Both the position numbers and the translations under genes were made by a program. The notes under the pieces were generated by a model, which did no database searches, was not told where the DNA came from, and saw nothing but the letters and a program-made list of their open reading frames with translations. Source: Thiodiazotropha sp050305635 (GTDB lineage: Bacteria; Pseudomonadota; Gammaproteobacteria; Chromatiales; Chromatiaceae). Taken from it: 64,000 bases of DNA. Positions 51,457 through 60,105 of the stretch are shown here, in pieces (within the stretch, counting starts at the first letter, position 1; each line of letters begins with the position of its first letter). The stretch is from assembly GCA_050305635.1 (NCBI GenBank), contig JBNLFS010000024.1, positions 1 through 64,000 on the forward strand, given 5' to 3'.

Positions 51457-53061
51457 TTGAACCTCAGCATTCAGGTAGTTCAGGGTGGTTTTCCCGTCGG
51501 GGATATCGATGGGAATGCGCGGAAGATCATCGATGCGGCTCAGGCGGCCGGACCCGAGATCGATATCCTGGTTTTCCCGGAACTGGCCATCACGGGTTAT
51601 CCCCCCGAGGATCTGTTGTTACGCCGCCATTTCATCGAGCGGGTCGAAACCGCGCTAACGAAGATTTGTACCGCAACCGGCGATGTCCACCTGGTGATCG
51701 GTTATCCCAGGTACCGGGATGGACGCCTGTACAATGTGGCCGGAGTCATTCATCGCGGTGAGGTGCTGGTCGAGTATGAAAAGCATCGTCTGCCCAATTA
51801 CAGCGTTTTCGACGAGATGCGCTATTTCGCCCCGGGCCGCGAGGCGGTGACCTTTGAGGTGCAGGGCGTTAGGGTCGGTCTCAGCGTGTGTGAGGATATC
51901 TGGGATCCGGAACCCGCCGCGATGAGTCGCGCGGCCGGCGCCGAGTTGCTGCTGAACCTGAATGCTTCGCCTTTTCACAGTGGCAAGGCTCTGGAGCGGG
52001 AGCGTCTGGTTCAGCGTCGGGCTAGCGAAAACGGTATCCCGATCGTTTATGCCAACCTGGTGGGCGGGCAGGATGAACTGGTTTTCGATGGGGGTTCCTT
52101 CGTGGTCAACGCCCAGGGAGAACTGACCCAGCGGGCGGACTTTTTCAAGCAAACCGATCTGCATGTGACCATGACTCGGGGGGCGTCGCTCAACCCGGTG
52201 CCCGGAAACATCGAACCCCTGATGTCGGAGGAGCACGAGGTCTATGAGGCATTGGTGCTCGGGGTTCGGGACTATGTGCAAAAGAACGGCTTCAACGGGG
52301 CGATCATCGGTCTCTCGGGGGGGGTGGATTCCGCTTTGACCCTGGCACTGGCGGTGGATGCGCTGGGGGCCGAAAATGTGGAGGTGGTGATGCTGCCCTC
52401 CCGCTATACGGCGGATATGAGTAACGAGGACGCCATCGAAGAGGCGCAGGCGCTGGGTGTGCATTTCCGTTCCATCTCCATAGAGCCGGCGTTCAAGGCC
52501 TTCCTGGAGATGCTCCGGGAGGAGTTTGAGGGGCAGCCGGCCGATGTTACCGAGGAGAATATCCAGGCCCGCTGCCGGGGCATCATCCTCATGGCGATCA
52601 GCAATAAGAAGGGGCGGATTCTGCTCACCACCGGAAACAAGAGCGAGATGTCGGTGGGCTATGCGACCCTCTACGGGGATATGGCGGGCGGTTTCGCGCC
52701 GATCAAGGATGTGCCGAAAACCCTGGTCTACCGGCTGTGCCGGTTTCGCAATCTGCGCTCCCCGGTGATCCCGCAACGGGTGTTGGATCGTCCCCCTTCC
52801 GCCGAACTCGCGGATGATCAGAAAGACAGCGACTCATTGCCCGATTATCCGTTGCTCGATGCAATCCTGGAGCGCTATGTGGAACAGGATCAGGGCAAGC
52901 GGGAGATTGTTGAAGCGGGTTTTGAGGAATCGGTGGTGGCGCGGGTTATCGGTATGGTGGACCGTAACGAGTACAAGCGCCGTCAGGCGCCGCCCGGGGT
53001 CAAGATCACCCGGCGTGCGTACGGGCGTGACAGACGCTACCCTCTGACCTGGCGCAAATAA
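51457..53061 (+). CDS. nadE: Glutamine-dependent NAD+ synthetase
   Basis: NadE makes NAD from deamido-NAD and ATP, with ammonia from glutamine. The 534-residue protein has an N-terminal nitrilase-type glutaminase domain (catalytic triad in FPELAITGYPPEDLL, YEKHRLPNYSVF and LSVCEDIWDPE) and a C-terminal synthetase domain with the P-loop GLSGGVDSALTLALAVDALG. I chose TTG 51457: AGGAG is 7 bases upstream, and it begins at NLSIQVVQGGFPVGDIDGNA, the family start. No ATG fits. glnB follows on the same strand. Confidence 0.93.
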   Translation: MNLSIQVVQGGFPVGDIDGNARKIIDAAQAAGPEIDILVFPELAITGYPPEDLLLRRHFIERVETALTKICTATGDVHLVIGYPRYRDGRLYNVAGVIHRGEVLVEYEKHRLPNYSVFDEMRYFAPGREAVTFEVQGVRVGLSVCEDIWDPEPAAMSRAAGAELLLNLNASPFHSGKALERERLVQRRASENGIPIVYANLVGGQDELVFDGGSFVVNAQGELTQRADFFKQTDLHVTMTRGASLNPVPGNIEPLMSEEHEVYEALVLGVRDYVQKNGFNGAIIGLSGGVDSALTLALAVDALGAENVEVVMLPSRYTADMSNEDAIEEAQALGVHFRSISIEPAFKAFLEMLREEFEGQPADVTEENIQARCRGIILMAISNKKGRILLTTGNKSEMSVGYATLYGDMAGGFAPIKDVPKTLVYRLCRFRNLRSPVIPQRVLDRPPSAELADDQKDSDSLPDYPLLDAILERYVEQDQGKREIVEAGFEESVVARVIGMVDRNEYKRRQAPPGVKITRRAYGRDRRYPLTWRK

Positions 53062-53271
53062 GCTTCTGTCAGAAAGCGGGTGGGATCATAAGGTGATTTA
53101 TCGCGGGATGAGTTGATGCTATGTTCCGCGGGGTGGCGGTTTGACGTAGTAGGGGCGTGATCAGGGTGCGCCCGGTCAACGGGAAACACGACAGGGCATG
53201 GACGCGTCCTTGACGGGGACGGTACAATGCCCTGAATTACAATGATTATTCCAAGTGAGAGCAGCGTAACA

Positions 53272-53610
53272 ATGAAAAAAGTCGAAGCAATCATCAAACC
53301 TTTCAAACTGGAAGATGTGCGCGAGGCATTATCGAGCGTGGGTATCACCGGTATGACGGCGACCGAAGTCAAGGGGTTCGGACGGCAGAAGGGACACACG
53401 GAACTCTACCGGGGTGCGGAGTACGTGGTGGATTTCCTGCCCAAGGTCAAACTCGAGGTGGTTGTCGCCACGGATCAGGTCGCGGCATGCATTGAGGCGA
53501 TCACCAATGCGGCGCGTACCGGTAAGATCGGTGACGGTAAGATTTTCGTCTCTCCGGTAGAGCGTGTGATCCGTATTCGTACCGGGGAAGAGAACGAGGC
53601 GGCTATCTGA
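53272..53610 (+). CDS. glnB: Nitrogen regulatory protein PII
   Basis: PII senses ATP/ADP and 2-oxoglutarate and controls nitrogen enzymes. The 112-residue protein has MKKVEAIIKPFKLEDVREAL, the T-loop GRQKGHTELYRGAEYVVDF with the uridylylated Tyr51, and the C-loop TGKIGDGKIFVSPVERVIRI. I chose ATG 53272 over an upstream in-frame ATG. It cannot be told apart from GlnK by sequence alone; no amtB is beside it. It lies 210 bases after nadE. Confidence 0.93.
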   Translation: MKKVEAIIKPFKLEDVREALSSVGITGMTATEVKGFGRQKGHTELYRGAEYVVDFLPKVKLEVVVATDQVAACIEAITNAARTGKIGDGKIFVSPVERVIRIRTGEENEAAI

Positions 53611-53673
53611 GCCATTCTTGTACTGGTCCGGCGCTCGATGCTACGAGCCACGCCGGCTGGATCCTACCGCCAG

Positions 53674-53690
53674 CCCCGTCGCGCACGGGG
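53674..53690 (+). terminator. Possible terminator after glnB
   Basis: A 6-base stem CCCCGT / ACGGGG with loop CGCGC lies 64 bases after the glnB stop. A second short hairpin (GGCTGG / CCAGCC) lies just before. There is no T run. It stands directly before a MITE-like element. Confidence 0.5.
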
Positions 53691-53691
53691 C

Positions 53692-53932
53692 CTAGTGTAG
53701 TGTCCTATACAAATCATACAGTTAGACGAGGCATATCCTGAGGTGGAACTTAAATCGTCTACCTCGCCCTGCGGGAAGCCACTCAAGCCACGATTGCCGC
53801 GTTGCAGCCCTTGGAAAGGGAATAGCCATTCCCTGCGGGGTGTGCCCCGAAGGAAATGTCCTTGGGGTACGCCTTGCACTCGCGGCTTGAGTGGCTTTCT
53901 AAATGCACGATTTATATAGGACACCACACTAG
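53692..53932. mobile_element. 241-base MITE-like element with terminal inverted repeats
   Basis: The ends CTAGTGTAGTGTCCTATACA and the reverse of TATATAGGACACCACACTAG match at 22 of 24 positions (extended). CTAG at each end could be a target duplication or part of the repeat. A second inverted pair, AAGCCACTCAAGCC and GGCTTGAGTGGCTT, lies inside, and a small perfect hairpin GGGAAT/ATTCCC is near the centre. No transposase gene fits, so it would be a non-autonomous element. The open frames across it are not credible proteins. Confidence 0.8.
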
Positions 53933-53987
53933 ATGCGACAGGAAGGACCTTGTCCAGGTCAGTGCAGTTCAAACTTTGGACATGAGC

Positions 53988-54018
53988 GTAGGTCGGGTTA
54001 CGCTGTGCTAACCCGACC
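53988..54018. repeat. REP-like palindrome (GTCGGGTTA family)
   Basis: GTAGGTCGGGTTA and TAACCCGACC form a hairpin around CGCTGTGC. It is the single-unit version of the double element at 23260-23335. It stands between the MITE-like element and the convergent bamD gene. Confidence 0.7.
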
Positions 54019-54150
54019 GGTGCCTTGAATTATCTGTCTGGCGGGATGCCGTCAGTATCCGGTTTTAAGGAAAAGGATGGGGCGTTTGGTGAATCATCTG
54101 CATCAGCCCCCATTCCCGCATTCCCGAGTCCATGGCATTCGGCTCAGCGA

Positions 54151-54921
54151 TTATTCGGTTTCCGGCGTTTGGGGTTTGCTCAACCGGCCGTTTTCCAGGT
54201 TAAGCGCAAGCACCCGTTCCGCGTCCTTGGCCAGTTCGGTCAGCCCGAGCCGGGTGTAGGCATCAATCATGATCTCCAGGGCCTCCTCGACCGAATCGGT
54301 GCGCTGAAACTGGGTGACCACCCGGTTGGCCCGGTTTGCGGCCGCCAGATAAGCCCCGCGTCTCATGTAGTAACGGGCAATGTGGATCTGGTACTTCGAC
54401 AGATTGTTTCTCAGATAGAGCATGCGCTGATAGGCGTCCGCCGCATACTTACTGTCCGGGTATCGCCTCACGAGTTCCGAAAAGTCGTTGAATGAGTTGA
54501 GCGCCGCACCGGCATCCCGCTCCGAGGGGTCTGTGGGGAGAATCAGGCTGAGCAGGCTTTGGTTGCGGTTGTAATTCGCCAATCCCTTCATGTAATAGGC
54601 ATAATCGACGAACGGGCTCTGCGGATTGAGTTTGATGAAACGGTCCGCCGCGGCGATCGCAGAATCGGGCTCCCCATTTTTGTAGTGGGCGTAGATAATG
54701 TCCATCTGCGCCTGATTGGCATACCGGCCGAAGGGGTAGCGCGCCTGCAGGCCATTGAAGTGTTTGATGGCGGTGTCGTAGTCACCGTCCTGCATTGCCG
54801 ATTGGGCTTCCGAGTAGAACTGGCTGGCGCTCCAGTCCTTGGTGGGGTCCACCTGCTCCGGCATGGAACAACCCGTGAGAACCGCCAACAGCAGAATGGT
54901 AGGTAAGGCTTTTAAGAACAT
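54151..54921 (-). CDS. bamD: Outer membrane assembly lipoprotein BamD
   Basis: BamD is the essential lipoprotein of the BAM complex that inserts beta-barrel proteins in the outer membrane. The 256-residue protein has a lipoprotein signal (ILLLAVLTGC, lipidated Cys18) followed by five TPR-like repeats (YSEAQSAMQDGDYDTAIKHF, GRYANQAQMDIIYAHYKNGE and similar). It is divergent from rluD, the usual neighbour order in gammaproteobacteria. Confidence 0.95.
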   Translation of the reverse strand: MFLKALPTILLLAVLTGCSMPEQVDPTKDWSASQFYSEAQSAMQDGDYDTAIKHFNGLQARYPFGRYANQAQMDIIYAHYKNGEPDSAIAAADRFIKLNPQSPFVDYAYYMKGLANYNRNQSLLSLILPTDPSERDAGAALNSFNDFSELVRRYPDSKYAADAYQRMLYLRNNLSKYQIHIARYYMRRGAYLAAANRANRVVTQFQRTDSVEEALEIMIDAYTRLGLTELAKDAERVLALNLENGRLSKPQTPETE

Positions 54922-55012
54922 GACACCCGTCGATGATGAAACAGTGGATGCGAAAGTATAACGAAAACCCGCGGCCTGGGCATCGTCGCGCTGAACGGCT
55001 TCAGGCGGTTCG

Positions 55013-55993
55013 ATGATGTCCGATCCCGATATCCCGGTTGAAGTTCCGTTGCGGACCCTCGAGGTGTCTGAGGCACAGGCGGGCCAACGGGTCGATCAGG
55101 TGCTTTCAGCGGGCTTCCCCGAGTATTCCCGCAGCCGGTTGCAGCAATGGATCAAACAGGGTCGTGTGCTGCTGCGTGGTCAGGCCTGTCGCCCCAAGGA
55201 CCGGGTCAAGGGGGGCGAATCCCTGAGTCTGCAGCCGCTGGCGGAGCCCTGCGGCGAGGACCGGCCGGAAACGATGGATCTGGATCTGGTCTATGAGGAT
55301 GAAAGTCTCATCGTGGTGAACAAGCCGGCGGGACTGGTGGTGCATCCGGCGGCCGGTAACCTGAGCGGTACCCTGCTCAACGGACTCCTGGCGCATGCCC
55401 CGGAGCTGCAGAGCATACCCCGGGCGGGCATAGTCCATCGTCTCGACAAGGATACCAGCGGCCTGCTGGTGGTGGCCCGCACTCTGGAGGCCCATAGCGC
55501 CCTGGTGCGTCAGCTGCAGGCCCGCACCGTAAAGCGTGAATATCGTGCGATTGTCCAGGGGGTGTTGATCTCCGGGGGATCGGTCGACGAACCCATCGGC
55601 CGCCATCCGGTCAACCGCCTGCGCATGGCGGTCGTACCTCAGGGTAAGGCGGCGGTCACCCACTACCGGGTGTTGCAGCGCTTCCGAGCGCACACCGATC
55701 TGCAGGTCCGGCTGGAGACCGGGCGCACCCACCAGATCCGGGTGCACATGAGTCACATTCATCATCCTCTGCTGGGCGACCCACTCTACGGCGGGCGACT
55801 GAAACTGCCGCAAGGCGCAGGCGCTGGACTGCAACAGGTGCTGCAGAACTTCAATCGCCAGGCCTTGCATGCCGCCCGACTGGGACTGCAGCACCCGTTG
55901 AGCGGTGAGCTGGTGAGCTGGGAAGCCCCGCTGCCCCAGGACATGCAGACCCTGCTGGAGATACTCGCCCGGGATGCCGCTGATGCCGCCTGA
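55013..55993 (+). CDS. rluD: 23S rRNA pseudouridine synthase RluD
   Basis: RluD makes pseudouridines in helix 69 of 23S rRNA. The 326-residue protein has an N-terminal S4 domain (GQRVDQVLSAGFPEYSRSRL) and a catalytic domain with the aspartate motif IVHRLDKDTSGLLVVART and GRTHQIRVHMSHIHHPLLGD. Its start has AGGCGG upstream. It overlaps pgeF by 20 bases, so the two are coupled. Confidence 0.95.
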   Translation: MMSDPDIPVEVPLRTLEVSEAQAGQRVDQVLSAGFPEYSRSRLQQWIKQGRVLLRGQACRPKDRVKGGESLSLQPLAEPCGEDRPETMDLDLVYEDESLIVVNKPAGLVVHPAAGNLSGTLLNGLLAHAPELQSIPRAGIVHRLDKDTSGLLVVARTLEAHSALVRQLQARTVKREYRAIVQGVLISGGSVDEPIGRHPVNRLRMAVVPQGKAAVTHYRVLQRFRAHTDLQVRLETGRTHQIRVHMSHIHHPLLGDPLYGGRLKLPQGAGAGLQQVLQNFNRQALHAARLGLQHPLSGELVSWEAPLPQDMQTLLEILARDAADAA

Positions 55994-56732
55994 ACTGCTC
56001 TATCCGGATTGGCCGGCTTCCCCCCGGGTGCATGCGGTGATGACCACCCGGAGGGGCGGGGTAAGTCAGGGCGTCTACGCCAGTCTCAACCTGGGGGACC
56101 ACGTGGGTGATGACATTCGGAACGTGCAACGCAACCGGCAGCGCCTGACGGCCGCGGCCGGACTGCCTGCCGAGCCGGTCTGGCTGAAACAAGTGCACGG
56201 CTGCGAGGTGGTGGATGCCCGCGAGGCGGGTTGCGAGGCGGATGCCTCGTTTACCGACCGTGACGGGGTGGTCTGCGCTGTGCTGACGGCCGACTGTCTT
56301 CCCCTGCTGCTGAGCGACCGCTCGGGGCAGGCGGTGAGCGCGGTGCATGCGGGTTGGCGGGGGCTCGCCGCCGGGGTGATCGAACAGGCGGTGTCCCGCT
56401 TCGAAGCGCCCGCCGCTTCCCTGCTTGCGTGGATGGGACCGGCCATCGGGCCGGCGGCCTTCGAGGTGGGCGATGAGGTCCGGCAGGCATTCATCGACCT
56501 TGAATCGGAGGATGCACGGGCTTTTCAGCCCGCAAAACCCGGGTATTGGCGGGCCGATCTCTACCGGCTGGCCCGATGGCGCCTGACCCGGGCCGGTGTG
56601 GGGTTCATCGGCGGCGGCGATTACTGTACAGTGACCGACCGCGAGCGATTCTTCTCCTACCGGCGCGACGGTGTGACCGGGCGGATGGCGTCCCTGATCT
56701 GGCTTGGGGATCCAGTCTCTCGAGAGTCCTGA
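55974..56732 (+). CDS. pgeF: Peptidoglycan editing factor PgeF (YfiH, laccase-domain)
   Basis: PgeF removes wrong residues (such as L-serine) from peptidoglycan precursors; the family has the laccase-domain fold. The 252-residue protein has the metal histidine and cysteine in WLKQVHGCEV, LTADCLPLLL and AVHAGWRGLAAG. ATG 55974 overlaps rluD; a second ATG at 55983 is possible and would remove three residues. The order bamD-rluD-pgeF is typical; clpB, which often follows, is elsewhere in this window. Confidence 0.92.
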   Translation: MPLMPPELLYPDWPASPRVHAVMTTRRGGVSQGVYASLNLGDHVGDDIRNVQRNRQRLTAAAGLPAEPVWLKQVHGCEVVDAREAGCEADASFTDRDGVVCAVLTADCLPLLLSDRSGQAVSAVHAGWRGLAAGVIEQAVSRFEAPAASLLAWMGPAIGPAAFEVGDEVRQAFIDLESEDARAFQPAKPGYWRADLYRLARWRLTRAGVGFIGGGDYCTVTDRERFFSYRRDGVTGRMASLIWLGDPVSRES

Positions 56733-56797
56733 TGGAGATAAGGTAATCCGTATGCGACCTGGAACAGGCTTCGCGGTGTGAACAACTGAGGTGAACA

Positions 56798-57316
56798 ATG
56801 AATTGGCAAATGTTGACTCTGGTGGGTGAAGATCAGCCCGGCATCGTCGCCCAGGTGACCGACGCACTGTACCGCGGAGGCATCACCCTGGGTGAGACTT
56901 CGATGATCCGTCTGGGCGGCAATTTCACCATCATGATGATGGTCGGCAGTCAGGGAGAGGAGGCTGGACTGCGCGGGATACTCGATCCGGTGGCGCAGCA
57001 TCTGGGCTTGCGATATCACCTGGACGCCATGCAGGGCGGTTTGCATCAGCACCGGGTTCCGAACTTCCAGGTACGGGTCAACGGCGCGGATCGGGCCGGC
57101 ATCGTGGCGAATGTCACCGGAGCCCTGGCGGCGTGTGGATTCAATATCCTGGAACTCGAATCCGACGTGGTGGGGAGCGCCGACAAACCGGTCTACATCA
57201 TGACCATCCAAGGTTATGCGGACACCACCCTGGAAACCCTCGAATCGGCCCTCGCTGCCCTGGAAAACCAGGGGATCGATGTCCACGTATCCTCCATCGA
57301 GACCCTCATTGGCTGA
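56798..57316 (+). CDS. gcvR: ACT-domain protein of the GcvR type
   Basis: The 172-residue protein has two ACT domains (about residues 1-80 and 88-170), each starting with a glycine-rich ligand loop: LVGEDQPGIVAQVTDALYR and VNGADRAGIVANVTGAL. GcvR of E. coli represses the glycine cleavage genes by binding GcvA, and the length fits (190). No gcv gene is near, so that the target is the same is inference. It stands between pgeF and def. Confidence 0.75.
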   Translation: MNWQMLTLVGEDQPGIVAQVTDALYRGGITLGETSMIRLGGNFTIMMMVGSQGEEAGLRGILDPVAQHLGLRYHLDAMQGGLHQHRVPNFQVRVNGADRAGIVANVTGALAACGFNILELESDVVGSADKPVYIMTIQGYADTTLETLESALAALENQGIDVHVSSIETLIG

Positions 57317-57350
57317 GGTCTCCTAACACGGACCCGATAGATCCCGAGTC

Positions 57351-57866
57351 ATGGCTATTTTGGAAATCCTCACACTGCCGGATCCACGTCTCAAAGAGGT
57401 TGCGGAAGAGGTCAGCGTTTTCGATGAGGAACTGCTGGCATTCATCGACGACCTGGAGGAGACCCGCCAGGCGGGTCCCGCCGCGGTGGGCATCGCCGCG
57501 CCCCAGGTGGGACGCGCTCAGAGAATCATCATCCTCGACTGTTCCACGACCCGCAAACCGGTGCCGAACCATGGTCACCTGATCCTGGTGAATCCGGAAA
57601 TCACCGAATGGGACGGTTTCGAACTGGGACGCGAGGGGTGTCTCTCCGTTCCGGACTACACCGGCAACGTGATCCGCGCGGAACGCATTAAGCTGCGGGC
57701 CCAGAGCCCCGCCGGCGAGCGGCTGGAGTTCTCCATGGAGGGCTTCGAGGCCCGGGCGCTGCAGCATGAAGTGGATCATTTGGATGGCCTGCTGTTCGTT
57801 GATCGGCTGGTGAGCCGGCGTACCGACCTGTTTCAGCGCAAGGTCTACAGTAAGGGAAAAAAATAG
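57351..57866 (+). CDS. def: Peptide deformylase
   Basis: Deformylase removes the formyl group from new proteins. The 171-residue metalloenzyme has the three motifs AVGIAAPQVG, EGCLSVP and QHEVDHLDG; Cys of the second and the two His of the third bind the metal. It is not beside fmt, the common partner. The plsC-like gene follows. Confidence 0.95.
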   Translation: MAILEILTLPDPRLKEVAEEVSVFDEELLAFIDDLEETRQAGPAAVGIAAPQVGRAQRIIILDCSTTRKPVPNHGHLILVNPEITEWDGFELGREGCLSVPDYTGNVIRAERIKLRAQSPAGERLEFSMEGFEARALQHEVDHLDGLLFVDRLVSRRTDLFQRKVYSKGKK

Positions 57867-57909
57867 CCTTCCGACACGGTTCGCCGCCCGCTGCAATGGA
57901 TCCCACGAC

Positions 57910-58614
57910 ATGACAAGCCTCCCCACGGTAACTCTGTTGATACTGCTGGCGGCGGCTCTGTTGCTGTGGTTGGAGCGGACCTGCCGGTCTGCCCAGGGGG
58001 CGGACTGGGGCGGGTTCTGGCTGAACCGGCTGGACGGTCTCAATCGGCTCTACTGCCGGCATTTTCAGCATCTGCCTCCGCTTAGCCTGCCGTTACCGGA
58101 GTCCGGTGCGGCGATCGTCGTCTCTAATCACATCTCCGGTCTGGATCCCTTGTTGATGATCGCCGCCAGTCGCCGTCCCCTGCGTTTCATGATCGCCCGC
58201 GAGCAGTATGAGCGCTTCGGTCTGCGCTGGCTGTTCCATGCAGTGGGCTGCATCCCGGTGGATCGTGCCACCAATCCCGAGAAGGCGATGCGCCAGGCCT
58301 TCAAGGCCCTGCGGGACGGTGAGGTGGTGGCCCTGTTTCCCCATGGCAAGATTCATCTGGACACGGATCCCCCAAGAAAAATCAAGGCCGGGGCCGCGCG
58401 TCTCGCCTGTATCACCGGGTCGCCTCTGGTGCCGATTAGGATCCGTGGGGTGCGTGCTCAGGGGCATATCTTCAAACCCCTGATCCTGCGTGGCGCGGCG
58501 GTGATCGAGGTGCTGCCGGTGGTCGAATCCTGGGCCGGTGATTCCGCGGCGCTGAATCAGCGGATTCAGGGTCTGCTCGATGGTGTGTCGGAGTACCGTA
58601 AACAGGGGCGTTAG
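57910..58614 (+). CDS. plsC: 1-acylglycerol-3-phosphate acyltransferase (PlsC-like)
   Basis: PlsC-type enzymes add the second acyl chain in phospholipid synthesis. The 234-residue protein has an N-terminal hydrophobic segment (VTLLILLAAALLLWL), the catalytic H-x4-D motif in SNHISGLDPLL, and the substrate motif in FPHGKIHLD. The role is family-based; it could instead acylate another lipid. It lies 43 bases behind def. Confidence 0.85.
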   Translation: MTSLPTVTLLILLAAALLLWLERTCRSAQGADWGGFWLNRLDGLNRLYCRHFQHLPPLSLPLPESGAAIVVSNHISGLDPLLMIAASRRPLRFMIAREQYERFGLRWLFHAVGCIPVDRATNPEKAMRQAFKALRDGEVVALFPHGKIHLDTDPPRKIKAGAARLACITGSPLVPIRIRGVRAQGHIFKPLILRGAAVIEVLPVVESWAGDSAALNQRIQGLLDGVSEYRKQGR

Positions 58615-58682
58615 TGTGGTTTCCGATCTCTTGAGCAAGTATCATGGCGCCCAGTTTTTTTCTTGCTTGTTAAGGATTGATA

Positions 58683-60008
58683 ATGAAAGTAACAGTATTT
58701 GGGTCGGGTTACGTGGGGCTGGTAACCGGCGCCTGTCTTGCCGAAGTGGGTAACGACGTGGTCTGCATGGATGTTGACAGCCGTAAGATCGACATGCTCA
58801 ACCAGGGTGAAATCCCCATCTATGAACCGGGCCTCGAGGACATGGTGATGCGCAACGCCAAGGCCGGACGGTTGAGTTTCACCACCGATGTGGAGCATGC
58901 GGTGTCCCACGGACTGTTCCAGTTCATTGCGGTGGGTACCCCGCCGGATGAGGATGGCTCCGCGGATCTGCAGTATGTTTTGGCGGTGGCCGAATCGATC
59001 GCCTCCCACATGCAGGAGTACCGGGTGGTGGTGGACAAGTCCACGGTGCCGGTGGGTACTGCGGACAAGGTGCGTGATCGGATCAGCCAGACCCTGGAAG
59101 CCCTGGGTAAGCAGGTGGAGTTCGACGTGGTGTCCAACCCGGAATTCCTCAAGGAGGGCGCGGCCCTCGACGATTTCATGAAGCCGGACCGGATCATCAT
59201 CGGTACCGACAACCCCCGCACCACCGAATTGCTGCGCGCCCTCTATGCCCCGTTCAACCGCAATCACGATCGTCTGGTCGCCATGGACATTCGCTCCGCC
59301 GAACTGACCAAGTACGCGGCCAACGCGATCCTCGCCACCAAGATCAGCTTCATGAACGAACTGTCCAACCTGGCGGAACGCCTGGGGGCCGACATCGAGG
59401 AGGTGCGCCGGGGTATCGGTGCGGACCGGCGCATCGGTTATTACTTTATCTACCCCGGTTGCGGCTACGGTGGCTCCTGTTTTCCCAAGGACGTGAAGGC
59501 CCTGGAGCGCACCGCCCGGGAAGTGGGCTACAACGCGGAACTGCTCAGCGCGGTGGAAGCGGTCAACTACCGGCAGAAGCAGGTGCTGTTCGACAAGATT
59601 CAGCGCCACTACGGGGGCGACGTCAAGGGCAAGACCTTTGCCCTATGGGGCCTCTCCTTCAAGCCCAACACCGACGACATGCGCGAGGCCTCGAGCCGGG
59701 TGCTGATGGAAGCCTTGTGGGCCGCCGGCGCCAAGGTCCGGGCCTATGACCCGGAAGCCATGGAGGAGTGTCAGAGGATCTACGGCGAACGCGACGACCT
59801 GGTCTACTGCGAAGATCAGGATGACACCCTGCAAGGCGCGGACGCCCTGATCGTGGTCACGGAATGGCAGGTGTTCCGCAGTCCCGATTTCGATCATCTC
59901 AAGCAGGCTCTGAGCGCCCCGGTGATCTTCGACGGCCGTAACATCTACGATCCGGCCCGGCTCAAGGCGGCGGGTTTCAGTTACTACGCCATCGGTCGGG
60001 GCGACTGA
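58683..60008 (+). CDS. ugd: UDP-glucose 6-dehydrogenase
   Basis: Ugd oxidises UDP-glucose to UDP-glucuronate for capsule and surface sugar synthesis. The 441-residue protein starts with the NAD-binding FGSGYVGLVTGACLAEVGND and has the catalytic cysteine in GCGYGGSCFPKDVKALE. I chose ATG 58683 over an in-frame TTG two codons earlier. No other polysaccharide gene lies next to it. Confidence 0.93.
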   Translation: MKVTVFGSGYVGLVTGACLAEVGNDVVCMDVDSRKIDMLNQGEIPIYEPGLEDMVMRNAKAGRLSFTTDVEHAVSHGLFQFIAVGTPPDEDGSADLQYVLAVAESIASHMQEYRVVVDKSTVPVGTADKVRDRISQTLEALGKQVEFDVVSNPEFLKEGAALDDFMKPDRIIIGTDNPRTTELLRALYAPFNRNHDRLVAMDIRSAELTKYAANAILATKISFMNELSNLAERLGADIEEVRRGIGADRRIGYYFIYPGCGYGGSCFPKDVKALERTAREVGYNAELLSAVEAVNYRQKQVLFDKIQRHYGGDVKGKTFALWGLSFKPNTDDMREASSRVLMEALWAAGAKVRAYDPEAMEECQRIYGERDDLVYCEDQDDTLQGADALIVVTEWQVFRSPDFDHLKQALSAPVIFDGRNIYDPARLKAAGFSYYAIGRGD

Positions 60009-60105
60009 TCCCCGGGCTCAACGGTCACGCATCCGGGAGTGGATCCACTCGGGTGCGTGAGATTCACACATTCCCTTATCCACTACCTCACAGGTTTCCT
60101 GATTG

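Noticed and set aside
53199..53214. Possible sigma-54 promoter of glnB (TGGACGCG...TTGAC)
   Set aside because: Spacing fits but the -12 element is GA instead of GC and the -24 part is poor.
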